Shown: positions 46,129-57,874 of the stretch, piece by piece
How the letters are laid out: each line of letters opens with the position of its first letter
Numbering within the stretch: position 1 is the stretch's first letter
Assembly: GCA_015680685.1 (NCBI GenBank)
Contig: MNCI01009017.1
Span: 341,654 to 405,653 of the forward strand
DNA from: Gnetum montanum
Lineage: Eukaryota > Streptophyta > Gnetopsida > Gnetales > Gnetaceae
Length of the DNA: 64,000 bases
Direction: 5' to 3'
Made by a program: the position numbers and the translations under genes
Notes under the pieces: generated by a model
The model's database searches: none
Seen by the model: the letters and a program-made list of their open reading frames with translations, nothing else
What the model was told of the DNA's origin: nothing

Positions 46129-46215
46129 ATGGAAGTTCAAAGAACAATCCTAAAATAATTTTATGGGCTACAAGCACTAGTTATGAGGCTAGAAAGACAT
46201 GTTACCCATGCCTAA
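46129..46215 (+). pseudogene. Conserved small ORF of the 3' module (C copy)
   Basis: ATG at 46129 to TAA at 46213-46215, 29 codons in all, exactly as in E. MEVQRTILK, then one in-frame TAA (codon 10), then GLQALVMRLERHVTHA before the stop. Start, length, GLQALVM block and stop position are shared with E; the internal stop marks it as decayed. Confidence 0.55.
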
Positions 46216-46626
46216 AGGCATCCCTCTAACTAAGGTTCTACTTCCTTCTCTTGGAGTGATGGTTGTCCTTTGTGGATCTTCAAGGCTATTAATAGTAGAA
46301 GTAAAGAAACATGTCAATGTGAGGTCACTATGATTAGAATGAACTTGGTATAGAATTGAAAAATAATGGTGATGGATCTTCTTAACCACATAATTTACCA
46401 AGGATCTTATGTAACTAGAATGTAGATAACCTATCCCTTGTTCTCCATCTACTGTTTATTCACTTCACCATATCTCACCTCATTGCTTCATACCCTGGTG
46501 AATTAATAGGTTTGTTTTCTATTCTACATAAATCTAGGAAAATCCATCATATGGGTAGGGACCTTGACTTATAATAAAATAACCATTTATCATTCCCAGT
46601 ACCTACAGACTCCTTGCGATGAGAAT

Positions 46627-46675
46627 ATGCAAGGACTTTTGGAATATGCTTTCTTTGTGGAGGATCCACTTGCAT
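46627..46675 (+). promoter_or_regulatory. Conserved stem-loop of the 3' module (C copy)
   Basis: 7-bp arms atgcaag (46627-46633) and cttgcat (46669-46675), 35-nt loop with ggaggatccac. It lies 498 bases after the small-ORF start, against 501 in H and 508 in E. Confidence 0.6.
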
Positions 46676-47427
46676 CTTTTTTTATATACCTTAGATTAAA
46701 TTTCCTAACCATAAGATGATTGAATATTCAATCATATAAATAGCCTCAAAACATCCATATTTTGCCCTATTTTGGCATAGAAACATCCTTCAAGAACTTG
46801 TCTAATACACTCTAATTGCTTTCATTTGGTAAAACATACTCTCTTTCATGTTGTGTTTATGATTCTACATCATTTTATCTTTTGTTTGCCTCTTATTCCA
46901 TCTCCAAACTAGTCCAAACTTCCTTAATTTTCCAAGTGAAAAATATAGTTTAGAATAACTACATTGATGTAGTGGGATGAGTTGATGTAGCCCTGTTGAT
47001 GTATGATAAAAATACTATATATACACGTGACACTTAGCTTATTTTCACCATTTCTTCAAAGTGATAGAGGAGTTTTTGTAATTTTTTAGAGTCCAAGAAT
47101 CTTCTATGAGCTTTAACATTCAAACCACTTATCTAAATTTACCTATTCTTCGATCTTTGAGCTACTAGAGGTACACTTTATGTTATGGGGAAATCAAACC
47201 TACATTTTGACATAGAAAATGTTTTGAAATTTTTCTAACTTATCATAAATAAGATATTAAAATAATAATCACAAGAGTTAATAAGAAAAATCAACAAAAA
47301 TAGGAATAAAATAATATCATAAGCCTATGATCATTAAACAAGAGCTTAATGGTCCAACAAGAAAGGTATCCAAAGGGAAAAAAGGTTATGACTAAGAGCT
47401 AATCCTAGGTTAGGTTTATGATCATAG
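46676..47427 (+). other. Non-coding part of the 3' module of C
   Basis: No frame. CTAATCC at 47399-47405 and AG at 47426-47427 directly before the ATG of the extra ORF look like branch point and acceptor. Confidence 0.4.
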
Positions 47428-49990
47428 ATGATACCTAAAAGAGGACTAAAGGTAGGAGGACTATCATAACCCAAGTAGCAATAACAATAATCCTAGGAAC
47501 AAGCTACTGAAGTTACACATGATACTAGAATACTATGATAGTAGCTTGAGGTGGAATCTTTTAGGTAGATTTCTATTGCAAATATAGGTGAATCCAAGTA
47601 GGATGAGGTCCTGGGATTAAGGCCTAACTTAAAGATCATGCCTACCAAAGTTGACCTAGAGAGACTCCAAACCAAGAAGATCTAAAGATTAGTTTTGTAG
47701 GAGCTAAACTTCATGCCATTCCTAGAGTTGACACCAAAAGAGGTTGAAACATAGCTACAAGGATCTCCTCTATGATCCATTCTCTCTAATAGTGGGAAAT
47801 GGTACATGGGGGAAACCTACCTCTTATGGGACAATTGACAAGGAGATGTATTAATCAAAATCAAGGACATCATCATCTCCTACTTGGTTGAGGCCATTAT
47901 AGAAGCTCTCAGTTTACCAAATACTAAAGAAAAATTGGTAGAAATATTAATCTAGGTGAAGCCAGAGACTAAGAAGGAGTAGGTCCAGTAATGCTATGGA
48001 GTGGACCGTAAGGAATATGGTGTCCTAACCATAGTGAAGAGAGCCTCCTTTAATATTAAGGCCTATCATCTTAATTCAATGATGAGACCAAGAAAGATTA
48101 CAACCTTCTATGCTAGGGCATGTGTGGATCTTATTAGAGAATTTTTTGTGAACCTGTTGCAACTCATATTCCTCGAAAAATGGTTCAAGGAGACTGAGAA
48201 GGGTAGGAAGAAACTTACCATCCCATACTTAATTATAAAATTATGTAAGAGGGAGGGAATAGCTTTCTATTCTAATAATGTGATTTGCTACACTCACACC
48301 ACATCATGGTAGGAGATGATGAAGCACAAAGCTTTTGGCAAGTTATAGGAAGAGAAGTAACCACTACCACTACCACCCACAGTACCAAAAACAACACCAA
48401 AAATTATTGTAGCTACTAAATGCCTTAGAAAACTTCAAGAGGAAAAGCTACAATAACAACAAGGCTCTAGATGTGATGGAGAATTTTCTATATACCATCT
48501 AGCCATGAGCCACTTAAACAAGGTTGCAAACATTATCAGCTAGTTAGACAGTGATACAGTGATGCTATTATTAGCATAGGAAAATTAGGAACACATATGA
48601 TCTGATCCTAGCATCAAATAAGTCGCTGTATCTATACTAGGACAAGAATTTCTTGAAATTTCGAGGAATGTAGTAGCCTTTTCTATCATGCTAAAGGAAG
48701 GAGAAGGGATGCTGGTGCAAGTCATTCCACACAAGGACCAGGAGATAGTAGCAGAGATGATGGTAGGTCAAGTTAGGGAAGCTCTTAATGCTTCTACTAC
48801 ATTTGTAGAAAACATTGTTACCATCGTAGACATACATGCATTAGTAGAAGTAGGAAGGGGGTGAATAAATGATGCTAAACATGAAGAAGTATTGGAATGA
48901 CTAGTGGAAGCTGGGCAACCTCTTTTAAAGATCTTTGATCTTTTAGATGATATATTAGCAACCTAGTTACAACTGTTGGAGACAAGGGGAAAATTACAAA
49001 TTGTCAATGCATAACTTGAGAAGGCCATTACTAGTAATCAATGATTGGATGCCAAGATTATGGAATTAAGAGCTCATATTTCTAATCTAGTAATTCTTAG
49101 GCCAAAGATGTTAAGAGATGAAGCTTTTCAGCAACTTCAACAAAAGTACTAAGAGGACAAGAAGTTAAAAGAAATGATGATCTTTGAGACATCAATATTA
49201 AAGGCCATCACCAACAATACTAATCATGATGTCTTACAAGTTTGTAACAAAAACCTAGTGCTTACCCATGGTAACCATCGCCTACATAATGTTGAGTAGC
49301 AAAAAGACCAGATGGTAGAATATATTTGCTAATAGTAGGAACAAATTGCCAAGGTATACTTGGATATGAGGATGTTAGATATAAAGAATAGGAATCTCTC
49401 GACCAAAGAGGTTTGGACCCTTTGCTAGAAAATTGCTATTAAAACTGCTTCTTGGAAGAATGAATTCTTGACATTTAAAAGAGTGAAAACTACTATAGGA
49501 ACTATGTTGGAATGCTTAAGAAGGTTAAGGAAAAAGAAATTAAGTTGGCCAAGATGTAGGTTACTGAGGCCATCCAATAGATCCAGTAGAGAGGTGATGT
49601 GTGGCAGCCCATGTTTAATGTAATTATCACATATAATCAAGTAAATATTTACATGAAGAAGTTGTAAATCGAAGAGATGATTAAGTACATATAGCTTTCC
49701 AATGTCCATTATGAAAACTTTGCAATGCTAACCATGGGAAGGCCTAGGAGTAAATTAGAAATACAAATGGATAGCTCTTACCTCCTTTACAAGTATAGTT
49801 CAAGCTCCATAAGAAGACAAAGAAAAAGTTAGAGGTGGCCAATGTGGAGCTTGATGTTCTTAGAAGCAAGTTGATAGAACAAAAATTTGTTGTTGAGCAC
49901 TTGGCAAGAAGAATCAATGATCACTAGGAGCTACAAAAACTTATTCATATATTCTACTTTGAATATAAATAATTCATAGCCTAATTTGTA
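47428..49990 (+). pseudogene. Long extra ORF of element C, after integrase
   Basis: Colinear with 31765-28870 of E. ATG at 47428 (MIPKRGLK), then ELNFMPFLELTPKE (about 47710-47750), KWYMGETYLLWDN (about 47800-47840), IKIKDIIISYLVEAI (about 47850-47900), and the open stretch 48001-48312 with DRKEYGVLTIVKRASFNIKAYHLNS and KITTFYARAC. Downstream the codons are rich in Glu, Lys, Leu, Ile and Asn, suggesting coiled coil. The blocks are more conserved between C and E than the non-coding surroundings, which suggests past protein-level selection. Function unknown. Confidence 0.6.
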
Positions 49991-50173
49991 AATATGAAGG
50001 TGATGTGCTTGTCACTATTGTGTCCATGAGATATTCTATTGCCAATAAATCTAGGTGAAGTAGGTTTGACCATTCATGATCCATGTGGCAAAAAGGAGAA
50101 AATGAAGGCACTTATGGATTCCTTTAAATTTTTGGTAGTAGCAATAGGAGAGCTATAATCTCTAGTAGCTATA

Positions 50174-50897
50174 TGATGAAATATTAATAAAATGATTGCA
50201 ATGATGTAAGTCCATTGATGTAGCCTTTTTGACATATCCCCATAGATTCATCTTAGGATGTGTTGATGTAGGTATGTTGACACTAATTCAGGCATTTCCT
50301 ATATAAATACTCACAATCCTAGCATTTATGACAACTTTTGATCATTTCCTTAGATAAAATCTTGCAATTTATTTTTATAGAAGTTAAAATACTTTTTGCT
50401 CTGAGTGCCTGTAGTATGGATTAAAATGATTATATGAAATTTTATTTGAGTGTACATGTATTTATACACATTTGCATAAATGAGAATAAAATTGAGATTT
50501 CTTCTATTCATTATAGTACTTGAATTAACATAACTTTACTTTCCAACAATTTACTTTCTTACTATATAGAAATTAATATTATCATTTGTATGCAATGTGA
50601 GTACAAACACTTTAAGCATAACATATTAATGCTTGGTAACCCTAGTAGTAGATACTTTGTCTACCTAATAGTAAATACTTGGCAACCAAGTAGCATTAGT
50701 ATATGTTCAAGATGTGTATAGAAGGTGGAAACCGATACTCGACATTTAGGATAGTTAGTTAATTAAGTAGTTAATTCATTAGTTAAATTAAATATTAAAT
50801 CTTTGTTTACTCAACCATTTTGTAAATAAGAAAAATAATAAAAAGTATAAAAATAAATATCTTACACCTCAACCATACTTAACCATACACAAAGATT
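50174..50897 (+). mobile_element. 3' LTR of element C, first part
   Basis: Starts tgatgaaatatta (50174), partner of 9408-10310. Interrupted after agatt (50893-50897) by element B. Confidence 0.9.
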
Positions 50898-51286
50898 TGT
50901 GGATCATTGAATACTCTAAGGGTATATTGCTAGCACAATTCTAGACTTTATTGCTCTTAAATATGGTTTGAAGGGTACCACACCCTGTACAAGATCTAAG
51001 CTTTGCTCTAGAGTGTTGTGATGTTGCATCAACCACTCAATCCCACACAAGGTCCTGACAAGATTAGAATATGGTTTTCAAGCTTTCACAACCTTTAAAA
51101 TCTTGAGCTCCACTTCAGAGTGTTGTGGTGTTACACAACCACTCAATCCTGTAGGATCTTGACAAGTTCAATGAAGATTCCTTCCTACAAGAAGCACATC
51201 AATCCCATAGGGTAATAAGGAAGGAAAAAAATTACAAGGGATAAATACAACTTAGTTTGTTGATCCTAGCAATTTGAGGTATAGCA
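50898..51286 (-). mobile_element. 3' LTR of B, part left of element A
   Basis: Matches about 62044-62430 of the other LTR (gtaccacaccctgtacaagatctaagctt shared in parts), although its first about 90 bases have suffered a deletion. Ends at the duplicated site tagca (51282-51286). Confidence 0.8.
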
Positions 51287-52345
51287 TGTGGACCTTTTGG
51301 TATGTCAAAAATTTAAGAAAAATGGAAGACAAGGTTGTTTGTATGTTTATGTGATTGTTGTGCTTGCAAGATAAGAACATGGATTAAGACAAGAAGGTTT
51401 GATAAAGATCAAGGTTGTGGATAAGAAACAAAGAATTCAAAGTACAAAATAAAGTTTAAGGAAGATATCTTCAAAAATAGTAGAGGTCTTGACAAAATTG
51501 AGGGTTGCATAGGTAAATATGTCTTTAAAAAATAGCAGATGTCTTTCATCAAATAAAGATGTCTTTCACCAAACAAAGATGTCTTCATAGAATGCAAGCA
51601 AGTTTCAAAAAGACATCTTCCTTGAATGGAGGCAAATACAAAAAGACATCTTAGGCATGAAGAAGATGTATTCCATGATCATTAGCTAATGTTAGCTAAT
51701 CGTTGCATGAGTTCCAAGATGGATTTGGAAACCTAGTGACTATAAGATGACATCACTCTCACTGGGAAATGTGCAAGCTCTTATACTATCATTTTTGTAA
51801 TCAATTTTTAATCATGTAATAATTTTTGCTCATCATTGTATTATCATTTGTCCATTATAAAGTGTGATGTACCTCAAAGTGCAAGGATGAGAAAACTAAG
51901 TTGCATTCATCCCTTGCAATTGTTGTTCTTCCTTGGACCTTGTAGGATTGATGTGCTTCTTGTAGGAAGGAATCTTACTTGATCTTGTCAAAATCCTATG
52001 GGATTGAGTGGTTGGTGTTGCAGCACAACACTCTAGAGCAAAGCTCAAGATTGTAAAGGTTGTGAAAGCCTAAAAATCACATTCTAAGCCTGATGAGACT
52101 TTGCAGGGTTGAGTGGTTGGTGCAACATCACAACACTCCAGAGTAGGGCTTAGAGATTGTATAGGGTGTGGTACCCTTCAAACCACATTTGAGAGCAAAA
52201 AAGTTTGGAGGTGTGCTTGTGATCTACTCTCCAAGTATGGACTACCCAAGTTGGGAAACCATGTTAAATTTGGTATGTCTGCTTTGTCTAAAGAATTTAA
52301 ATTTGGGAAACTTATTCATCCCCCTTCTAAGTTCAATGATCCGCA
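51287..52345 (+). mobile_element. 5' LTR of element A
   Basis: tgtggacctttt..aatgatccgca (last bases ccaca in sister copies). Contains a cluster of gatgtctt/aagacatc motifs at 51475-51655. The plus-strand open frame 52113-52391 lies across its end and is not a gene. Confidence 0.85.
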
Positions 52346-52347
52346 AG

Positions 52348-52360
52348 TGGTACTAGAGCC
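52348..52360 (+). other. Primer-binding site of element A
   Basis: tggtactagagcc, two bases after the LTR; initiator-tRNA type (TGGTATCAGAGCC) with two changes. Confidence 0.75.
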
Positions 52361-52400
52361 TGGTACTCTTCTTTGTCATCATCAACTTTAAGAGTACATA

Positions 52401-54075
52401 ATGGAGGAGACATATTATAGAAAGCCACCCATGTTTGACATATTTGACTTCACCTATTGGAAAGCCAAAATGCAAAGGCTATGAAAATCCACGAAGTTTG
52501 AAGTGTGTGAGTTAATTCTTAAAGGCTATGTTCCACTTGTTGACAACTCCATTGGTATCATCAAGCCTTGCAACAAATGGACACAAGAGAAGAAAGATAA
52601 GTTCATGTTTAATTCTATAGCAAAAAATTGTTTATATTGTGCTTTGAATAAATCCAAATTTAATAAAGTAGTAAGATGTCAAATAGAAAATGAAATTTGA
52701 CAAACTTTAGAAGCGACATATGAAAGGACCTCTATTATTAAGTAATCAAAATTATTAGTCTTGCAAAGTGAATATTATAAGCTTAAAATGAGAGAAGGTG
52801 TAATGATAAAAGATTAATTCTCTAGAGCCAATGATATTGTTGTAGGTATTAGAGGCATTGGTAAAGACTTTCTTGAAAGTGATGTGATCATTAGAATGAT
52901 TTGAACTCTTTGACCAAAGTTTAGACCTAAGGTCATAGTAATGGAAGAAATCAAAGATTTCTTAACTCTAAAATTTGAAGAACTTCAAAGTGCTCTCATT
53001 GCTTATGAGATGAATCTCATAAGTGAAGGAGCTATCTAAGAAAGATCCATTACCTTGAAGAATACCTACAAGGAGAAGGAGATCAATGAGCATGATGAGG
53101 ATGAGAATGCCTTTCTCACTAGGAAGCTACAATGATTGATAATGAGGAAGGAACAAAGAAACACATTAGCAACAAAGATTCAATTCATTCAAAGGTAAAA
53201 AAAGAGGTAAGAATTTTTCGAATTCTAGTTTAGAGTTCTCTTCTATAGAATGTTGGGTTTGTGGAGGAAGAGGCCATGTGGCCTCCAAATGCCCTAGCAA
53301 TTTTAGGTTGTATCCTAAGATCAAGTCCACTGAATAAGAAAAAAGACCAACTTCTATATAAGTTGGGATGATGGAGAGTAGAGTGAGGAAGAAGTGGAGG
53401 ATGATAAAAAAAATTCTCATCTCATCTACATGGCCATCATTGATGACAATGCTGATTCATCAGATGATGATCTTAACCATGATGAAAGGTTTGATCTTTT
53501 ATGTAATGAGCTTATGTCATTTTAAAGTCTTTGCACTAACTTAAGTAAACAATTCAAGTCTAAAGATTAGGGAATATCATTGTTGAATTTAACTATTTCT
53601 GATCTTTCTAAAAAATTGTCAAATTTAAGGGCTGAGAATGAAAAGCTAACCTCATATTTAGAATAGGCTAAAGTGGAAGTTGTAGATGTCAAATTAATAA
53701 ATGAGAGATTGGAAAAAAGAAAGGAATTCCTTTGAATGTTCCTAGGACATGGAAGAATTCCACATGATAAGAGTGGTCTGGGGTGTTGTACTCAAGAACA
53801 TTCATCATCTACAAACACATCCTAATCAAATAATCCTCCAAATGAAATAGCTAGCACATCAAAATTAGAGGAAGCATCCATATCTAAAAAGGATGCTTAA
53901 AGGTTTGATTATTCTAATAACTCTTTCTACCATAGGAGGATTAGGTGTCATTATTATCATAAGTTAGGACATAAAAAATGGGATTGCAATATTAAATATT
54001 ATCATGTAAGTTATTGGTTATATCATAGGACTCCTTCGTCTTATCAAAGTACACTAAGAAACGGTGTTGTGTAGG
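52401..54075 (+). pseudogene. gag of element A with two zinc knuckles
   Basis: ATG at 52401 (MEETYYRKPPMFD, the usual copia DUF4219-like start), FEVCELILKGYVPL, NKWTQEKKDKFMFNSIAKN, then a UBN2-like region. The knuckle CWVCGGRGHVASKC at 53251-53292 is an intact CX2CX4HX4C. An acidic and coiled segment follows (IDDNADSSDDDLNHDERFDLLCNEL, NLRAENEKLTSYLE), then a second, damaged knuckle at 53946-53987 (CHYYHKLGHKKWDC, second Cys changed to Tyr). Several stops and frameshifts. Gag forms the particle and binds RNA through the knuckles. The minus-strand gag of B is the closest relative. Confidence 0.8.
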
Positions 54076-54384
54076 ATCACAAGGGAGATCAAATGTCAAC
54101 TCAATAGACCAAAGCACTGAGAAAAGAATGGAGAATTAAATGATAGGAATAGGGGAATTAGGAAACCCTCACCAACAAATTCATAAAAGGGAGCCAAGCT
54201 TTGGACATTGGAGAAGTTTAGTTGATAAGAGAATCCTCAAAAGAAAAAACTCATTATCTAGCCCTCTAAACATCATGATCTTTCGATAGTATTGTAGGTA
54301 AGTAGAGGTACTTTTTCTTTTGTTTTAAAGCTTTCATTAAGACTATTATCTACTGGCAGCCTTTCCCAATCCCATCCTAATTTT

Positions 54385-54600
54385 AGAAAAGGTATCTTTC
54401 AAAAAAGAAAGATGTTTCTCAAAAGACATCTTTAGACAATCAAAGATATCTCTCAAAATATGTATTCATGTAAACAAAGATGTCTCTTTGATTTTCTGTG
54501 CATCGTGGACAATATGTCTACTATTTGATAAAGACGTCTACTATGAATTTCAAATGCAAGAAAAATTTTTTCCTTTCATAAAAGATGTCTTCTTTTTTAT
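54385..54600. repeat. Internal gatgtct/agacatc repeat cluster of element A
   Basis: At least six copies of gatgtct, gacgtct or agacatct within about 200 bp, similar to the cluster in the LTRs of A and B. Confidence 0.55.
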
Positions 54601-54679
54601 TCAAAGCCCTCGATTCTCCAGTACTAGAAAAGATAAAACCCCCATTTTCTCGTATTCCTTCAAATCTACCCTATAGAGA

Positions 54680-56290
54680 TGACTAGGGCTCCACCATTTG
54701 CAGTGCATTTGTTAGATATGACCCAAAAGAAGATTAGAACATCTAGGGTGCCACCCAAGAAACATTCAAGAGGAAGTTCCAATAATGTGCCATCCTCTTA
54801 CACATCCTAGTTTTGTAGCATAGGTTTGAGGCAACTCAAACTGTTAGCATCATTTCTGAATGCTCTCTTGCTTTTCTAGTTCATAGAAAGTAAGCCCTAC
54901 TAGACTATTTCAAGATTTTTAACTAGAACACTTTCATTACTATGAATTTTCTTATTCTTGAGGTGTTGATTAGAGAATTTTATTGTAATATCATTGTTTC
55001 TAATGCTATTGTTGGGGCATTCACATCAAAGGTTGGGGGAATCGTTGTTGAGGCTTCTTCCCAAGTTGTGAATGCAATTATAGGTATTTCTAGTCTTGAT
55101 TTTTTTTCGATAATCATTGATACCATGCATGACATTTATACAAATGGCGTAATTCCTATAGCACACGATGAATTTTGAGATGTATTGTTTGGCATAGACA
55201 TATCTTTTGATAGGGATCATACTGAAAGAAGAAAGATGACTTGTGATGCCTCCACCTTGTCACTCATTGTTTTGTATAATATCATGGTAAAAGAAGGTAG
55301 CTACAGTTATTTGCTACCACAATAGGGTTTTGTACTTTATTATCTTCTTACAAGTTTACTATTGGATCTAGGGCATACAATTTGCCAAGACATTTTAAAC
55401 CTCTGTGCCAATGAGAGAATCCTTGGACACCCCTACCTCATCAACCTATTGATTCACCAAAGGGGTGTACCTATTCCAGAGTTGCCTTTACTTAAAGGAA
55501 AGAGGAGTCTTAGTGAGTACATTAAGAAGAGGAATACTTCCCATGTTGTAGAGGTAGGCTAAAGAACTAGATCGTGAACAACATTATCATCATCATATAG
55601 GGCCTCTCCCTAGTTGAGGAGGTCCAAATATTTAGGTGCCTAGATTAGTTCATCACTGAAGAAACTTCTTCAACCCTTTGCATGAGTTATCAAGAAGCCT
55701 TGAAGGAACCTCTCTTACTTACGTAAGAGTTTGGATGTAGCTAGTATTTCACCTCCCTCTAATGGGCAGGTGTTTGAGGAGGTCACTACACCTTCTATTT
55801 TTGACAGTGAGGAGGATGCTTTAGCTCCACTGAGGCACTTTACACTAGCTGAACCCTCATGTGCATATGACTTAAGGATGGAATTATATTTAGAGCTAGA
55901 GGTACCCCTAGCTAGTGTCTAGGGGCTACATCATGCTCCTATGCAACAACTAGAGCATCATGAACTAGTCCCTCCTACTTACTTAGTTCCTCCATTAGTT
56001 GATGCTCCTCACTCATTTGAGCAATAGGCTATGGAGAGCATCTTTGGAACCACATCCCAATGGATACCAATCTAGAAACCTCCAGATCCATTAGCTCCAT
56101 CAACTTCATATTGGTTTCAAGTGAAGCATTGTCCTAGGCATGCTCTTGTGTAGCAAGTTCAGTCCTCTAATGAGATTGAGCTATCCCAACATGAGTAGTA
56201 ATGATGATGAGGAAAAGACTTATCCTCCATCTAGAGTAGTAGAGAATTTAAAGTCTAAGGATGCAATCAAGACTAGTGATTAAGACCTCA
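54680..56290 (+). pseudogene. Unidentified 3' ORF remnant in element A
   Basis: Occupies the place where pol should be. Readable pieces: ATG at 54680 (MTRAPPFAVHLLDM), a stretch 54942-55178 (78 codons), TLSLIVLYNIMVKEGSYSYLLPQ (about 55255-55325, in parts), the open frame 55362-55562 (LGHTICQDILNLCANERILGHPYLINLL.. HQRGVPIPELPLLKG), and 55731-55922. The order resembles plant transposon-associated proteins with a LPYG..L..LL.R.GV-type segment, but the match is weak and by memory only. Not copia pol. May have been acquired from another element. Confidence 0.4.
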
Positions 56291-56753
56291 AGTGGTTGTT
56301 TTCTCTCCTTTTATTGATGCTTAAAAAAAAGGAGATATTTTTTTGGTTCTCACATATGTGATTTTGGGGATTTTGCAAATATGTGATTGATGTGATGTGA
56401 TAGTTGTAGAAAGTTGTACTATAATGTGATTATGGATAATTTGGTATGGAATAGTTTCTAGATGAATTATATATAGATGGTTTTTTTGCTTGTTATCTCT
56501 ATGTGATATACCTTGCTTTTTATTTGCATCGTTTTCTATACTATCGAACCTCTATGCTTATTCTAATCCTTGGCTGCCATAGGAATTTATATGTCTTAAC
56601 AATTTCATTGATCTATTTTTATGCACTTTATTTATATGCTTTATCCTTTTTGGTTATGTCCAAAAAGGGGAGAAGTAGCTTATGTGTTATTATGTATTAA
56701 GATAAGACTAATCCATATTCTTAGGTTTGGGACATTACTAAAAAGAGGGAGAA
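56291..56753 (+). other. 3' untranslated part and polypurine tract of element A
   Basis: T-rich sequence without a useful frame, ending in aaaagagggagaa (56741-56753), the PPT next to the 3' LTR. Confidence 0.6.
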
Positions 56754-57869
56754 AGTGGACCTTTTGGTATGTTAAAACATTAAGAAAAATGAAAGACAAG
56801 ATTTTTTTTATGTGTGTGAGATTGTTGCACTTGTAGGAAAAGAACTTGGATTAAGACAAGAAGGTTTGTGGAAGATCAAGGTTGTGAACAAGGAACAAAG
56901 AATTCAAAGTGCAAAGGAAGGTTGAAGAAATACATCTCCAAGAAATAGTAGACATCTTGACAAAATTGAGGGTTGCACAAGTAAATACATCTTCAAGAAA
57001 TAATAGACATCTTTCATCAAACAAAGATGTCTTTCACCAGATAAAGACACCTTCACAGAATGTAAGCCAATTTCAAAAAGACGTTTTTCACTAGACAAAG
57101 ATGTCTTCCCACAATGAAGACTAGTTTTAGAAAGATATTTTTCCTAAATTGAGGACAATATAGAAAGACATATTAGGCATGAAGAAGACATCTTCCATGA
57201 CTATTAGCTACCATTAGCTAGCTATTGCACAAGTTCCAAGATGGATTTGAAAACATGATGACTATAAGAAGACATCATTCTCATTAGGAAATGTGCAAGC
57301 TCTTGTACTATCATTATGTAATCAATTATCAATCATTGTAATCATTGTTTCTCCTCATTGTATTATCATTTTTACATTGTAAAGTGTGATGTACTTCAAA
57401 GTGCAAGGATCAACAAACTAAGTTTCATTCATCCCTTGTAATTGTTGTTCTCCCTTAGACCTTGTGAGGTTGATGTGCTTCTTAAAGAAAGGAATCTTGC
57501 TTGAGCTTGTTGGGATCTTGTAGGATTGAGTGGTTAGTGTTGTGGCACAACAATCTAGAGTGGAGATCAAGATTTTCAAGGTTATGGAAGCCTAGAAACC
57601 ACATTCTAAACCTGAGAGGACCTTGTGGGATTGTGTGGTTGGTGCAACATCACAAAACTCTGAAGTGGGGCTTAGAGATTGTATAGGACATGGTATCCTT
57701 CAAATCATATTTGATAGCAAAAAAGTCTAGAGGTGTGCTTGCAATCTACCTTTTGAGTGTGGACTACCAAAGTTGAAGAACCATGTTAAATTGTGTGTGT
57801 GTGCCTTGTCCAAAGAATTTGAATTTGGGGAACTTATTCATCCCCTCCTTATAAGTTCAATGATCCACA
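56754..57869 (+). mobile_element. 3' LTR of element A
   Basis: Begins agtggacctttt (first base of TGTGG altered) and ends aatgatccaca. Partner of 51287-52345. Confidence 0.85.
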
Positions 57870-57874
57870 CATCA

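Larger units (their letters stand above)
51287..57869 (+). mobile_element. Copia-like element A, pol-less, nested in the LTR of B
   Basis: 6583 bp, plus strand, same family as B. Flanks tagca (51282-51286) and catca (57870-57874); sister LTRs read catca at this site, so the left copy has two changes. LTRs 51287-52345 and 56754-57869 differ at very roughly one base in five over the first 100, so the insertion is old. Contents: PBS, gag with two zinc knuckles, a repeat-rich spacer, an unrelated 3' ORF remnant (54680-56290), PPT. No RT, RNase H or integrase is seen. Confidence 0.85.
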
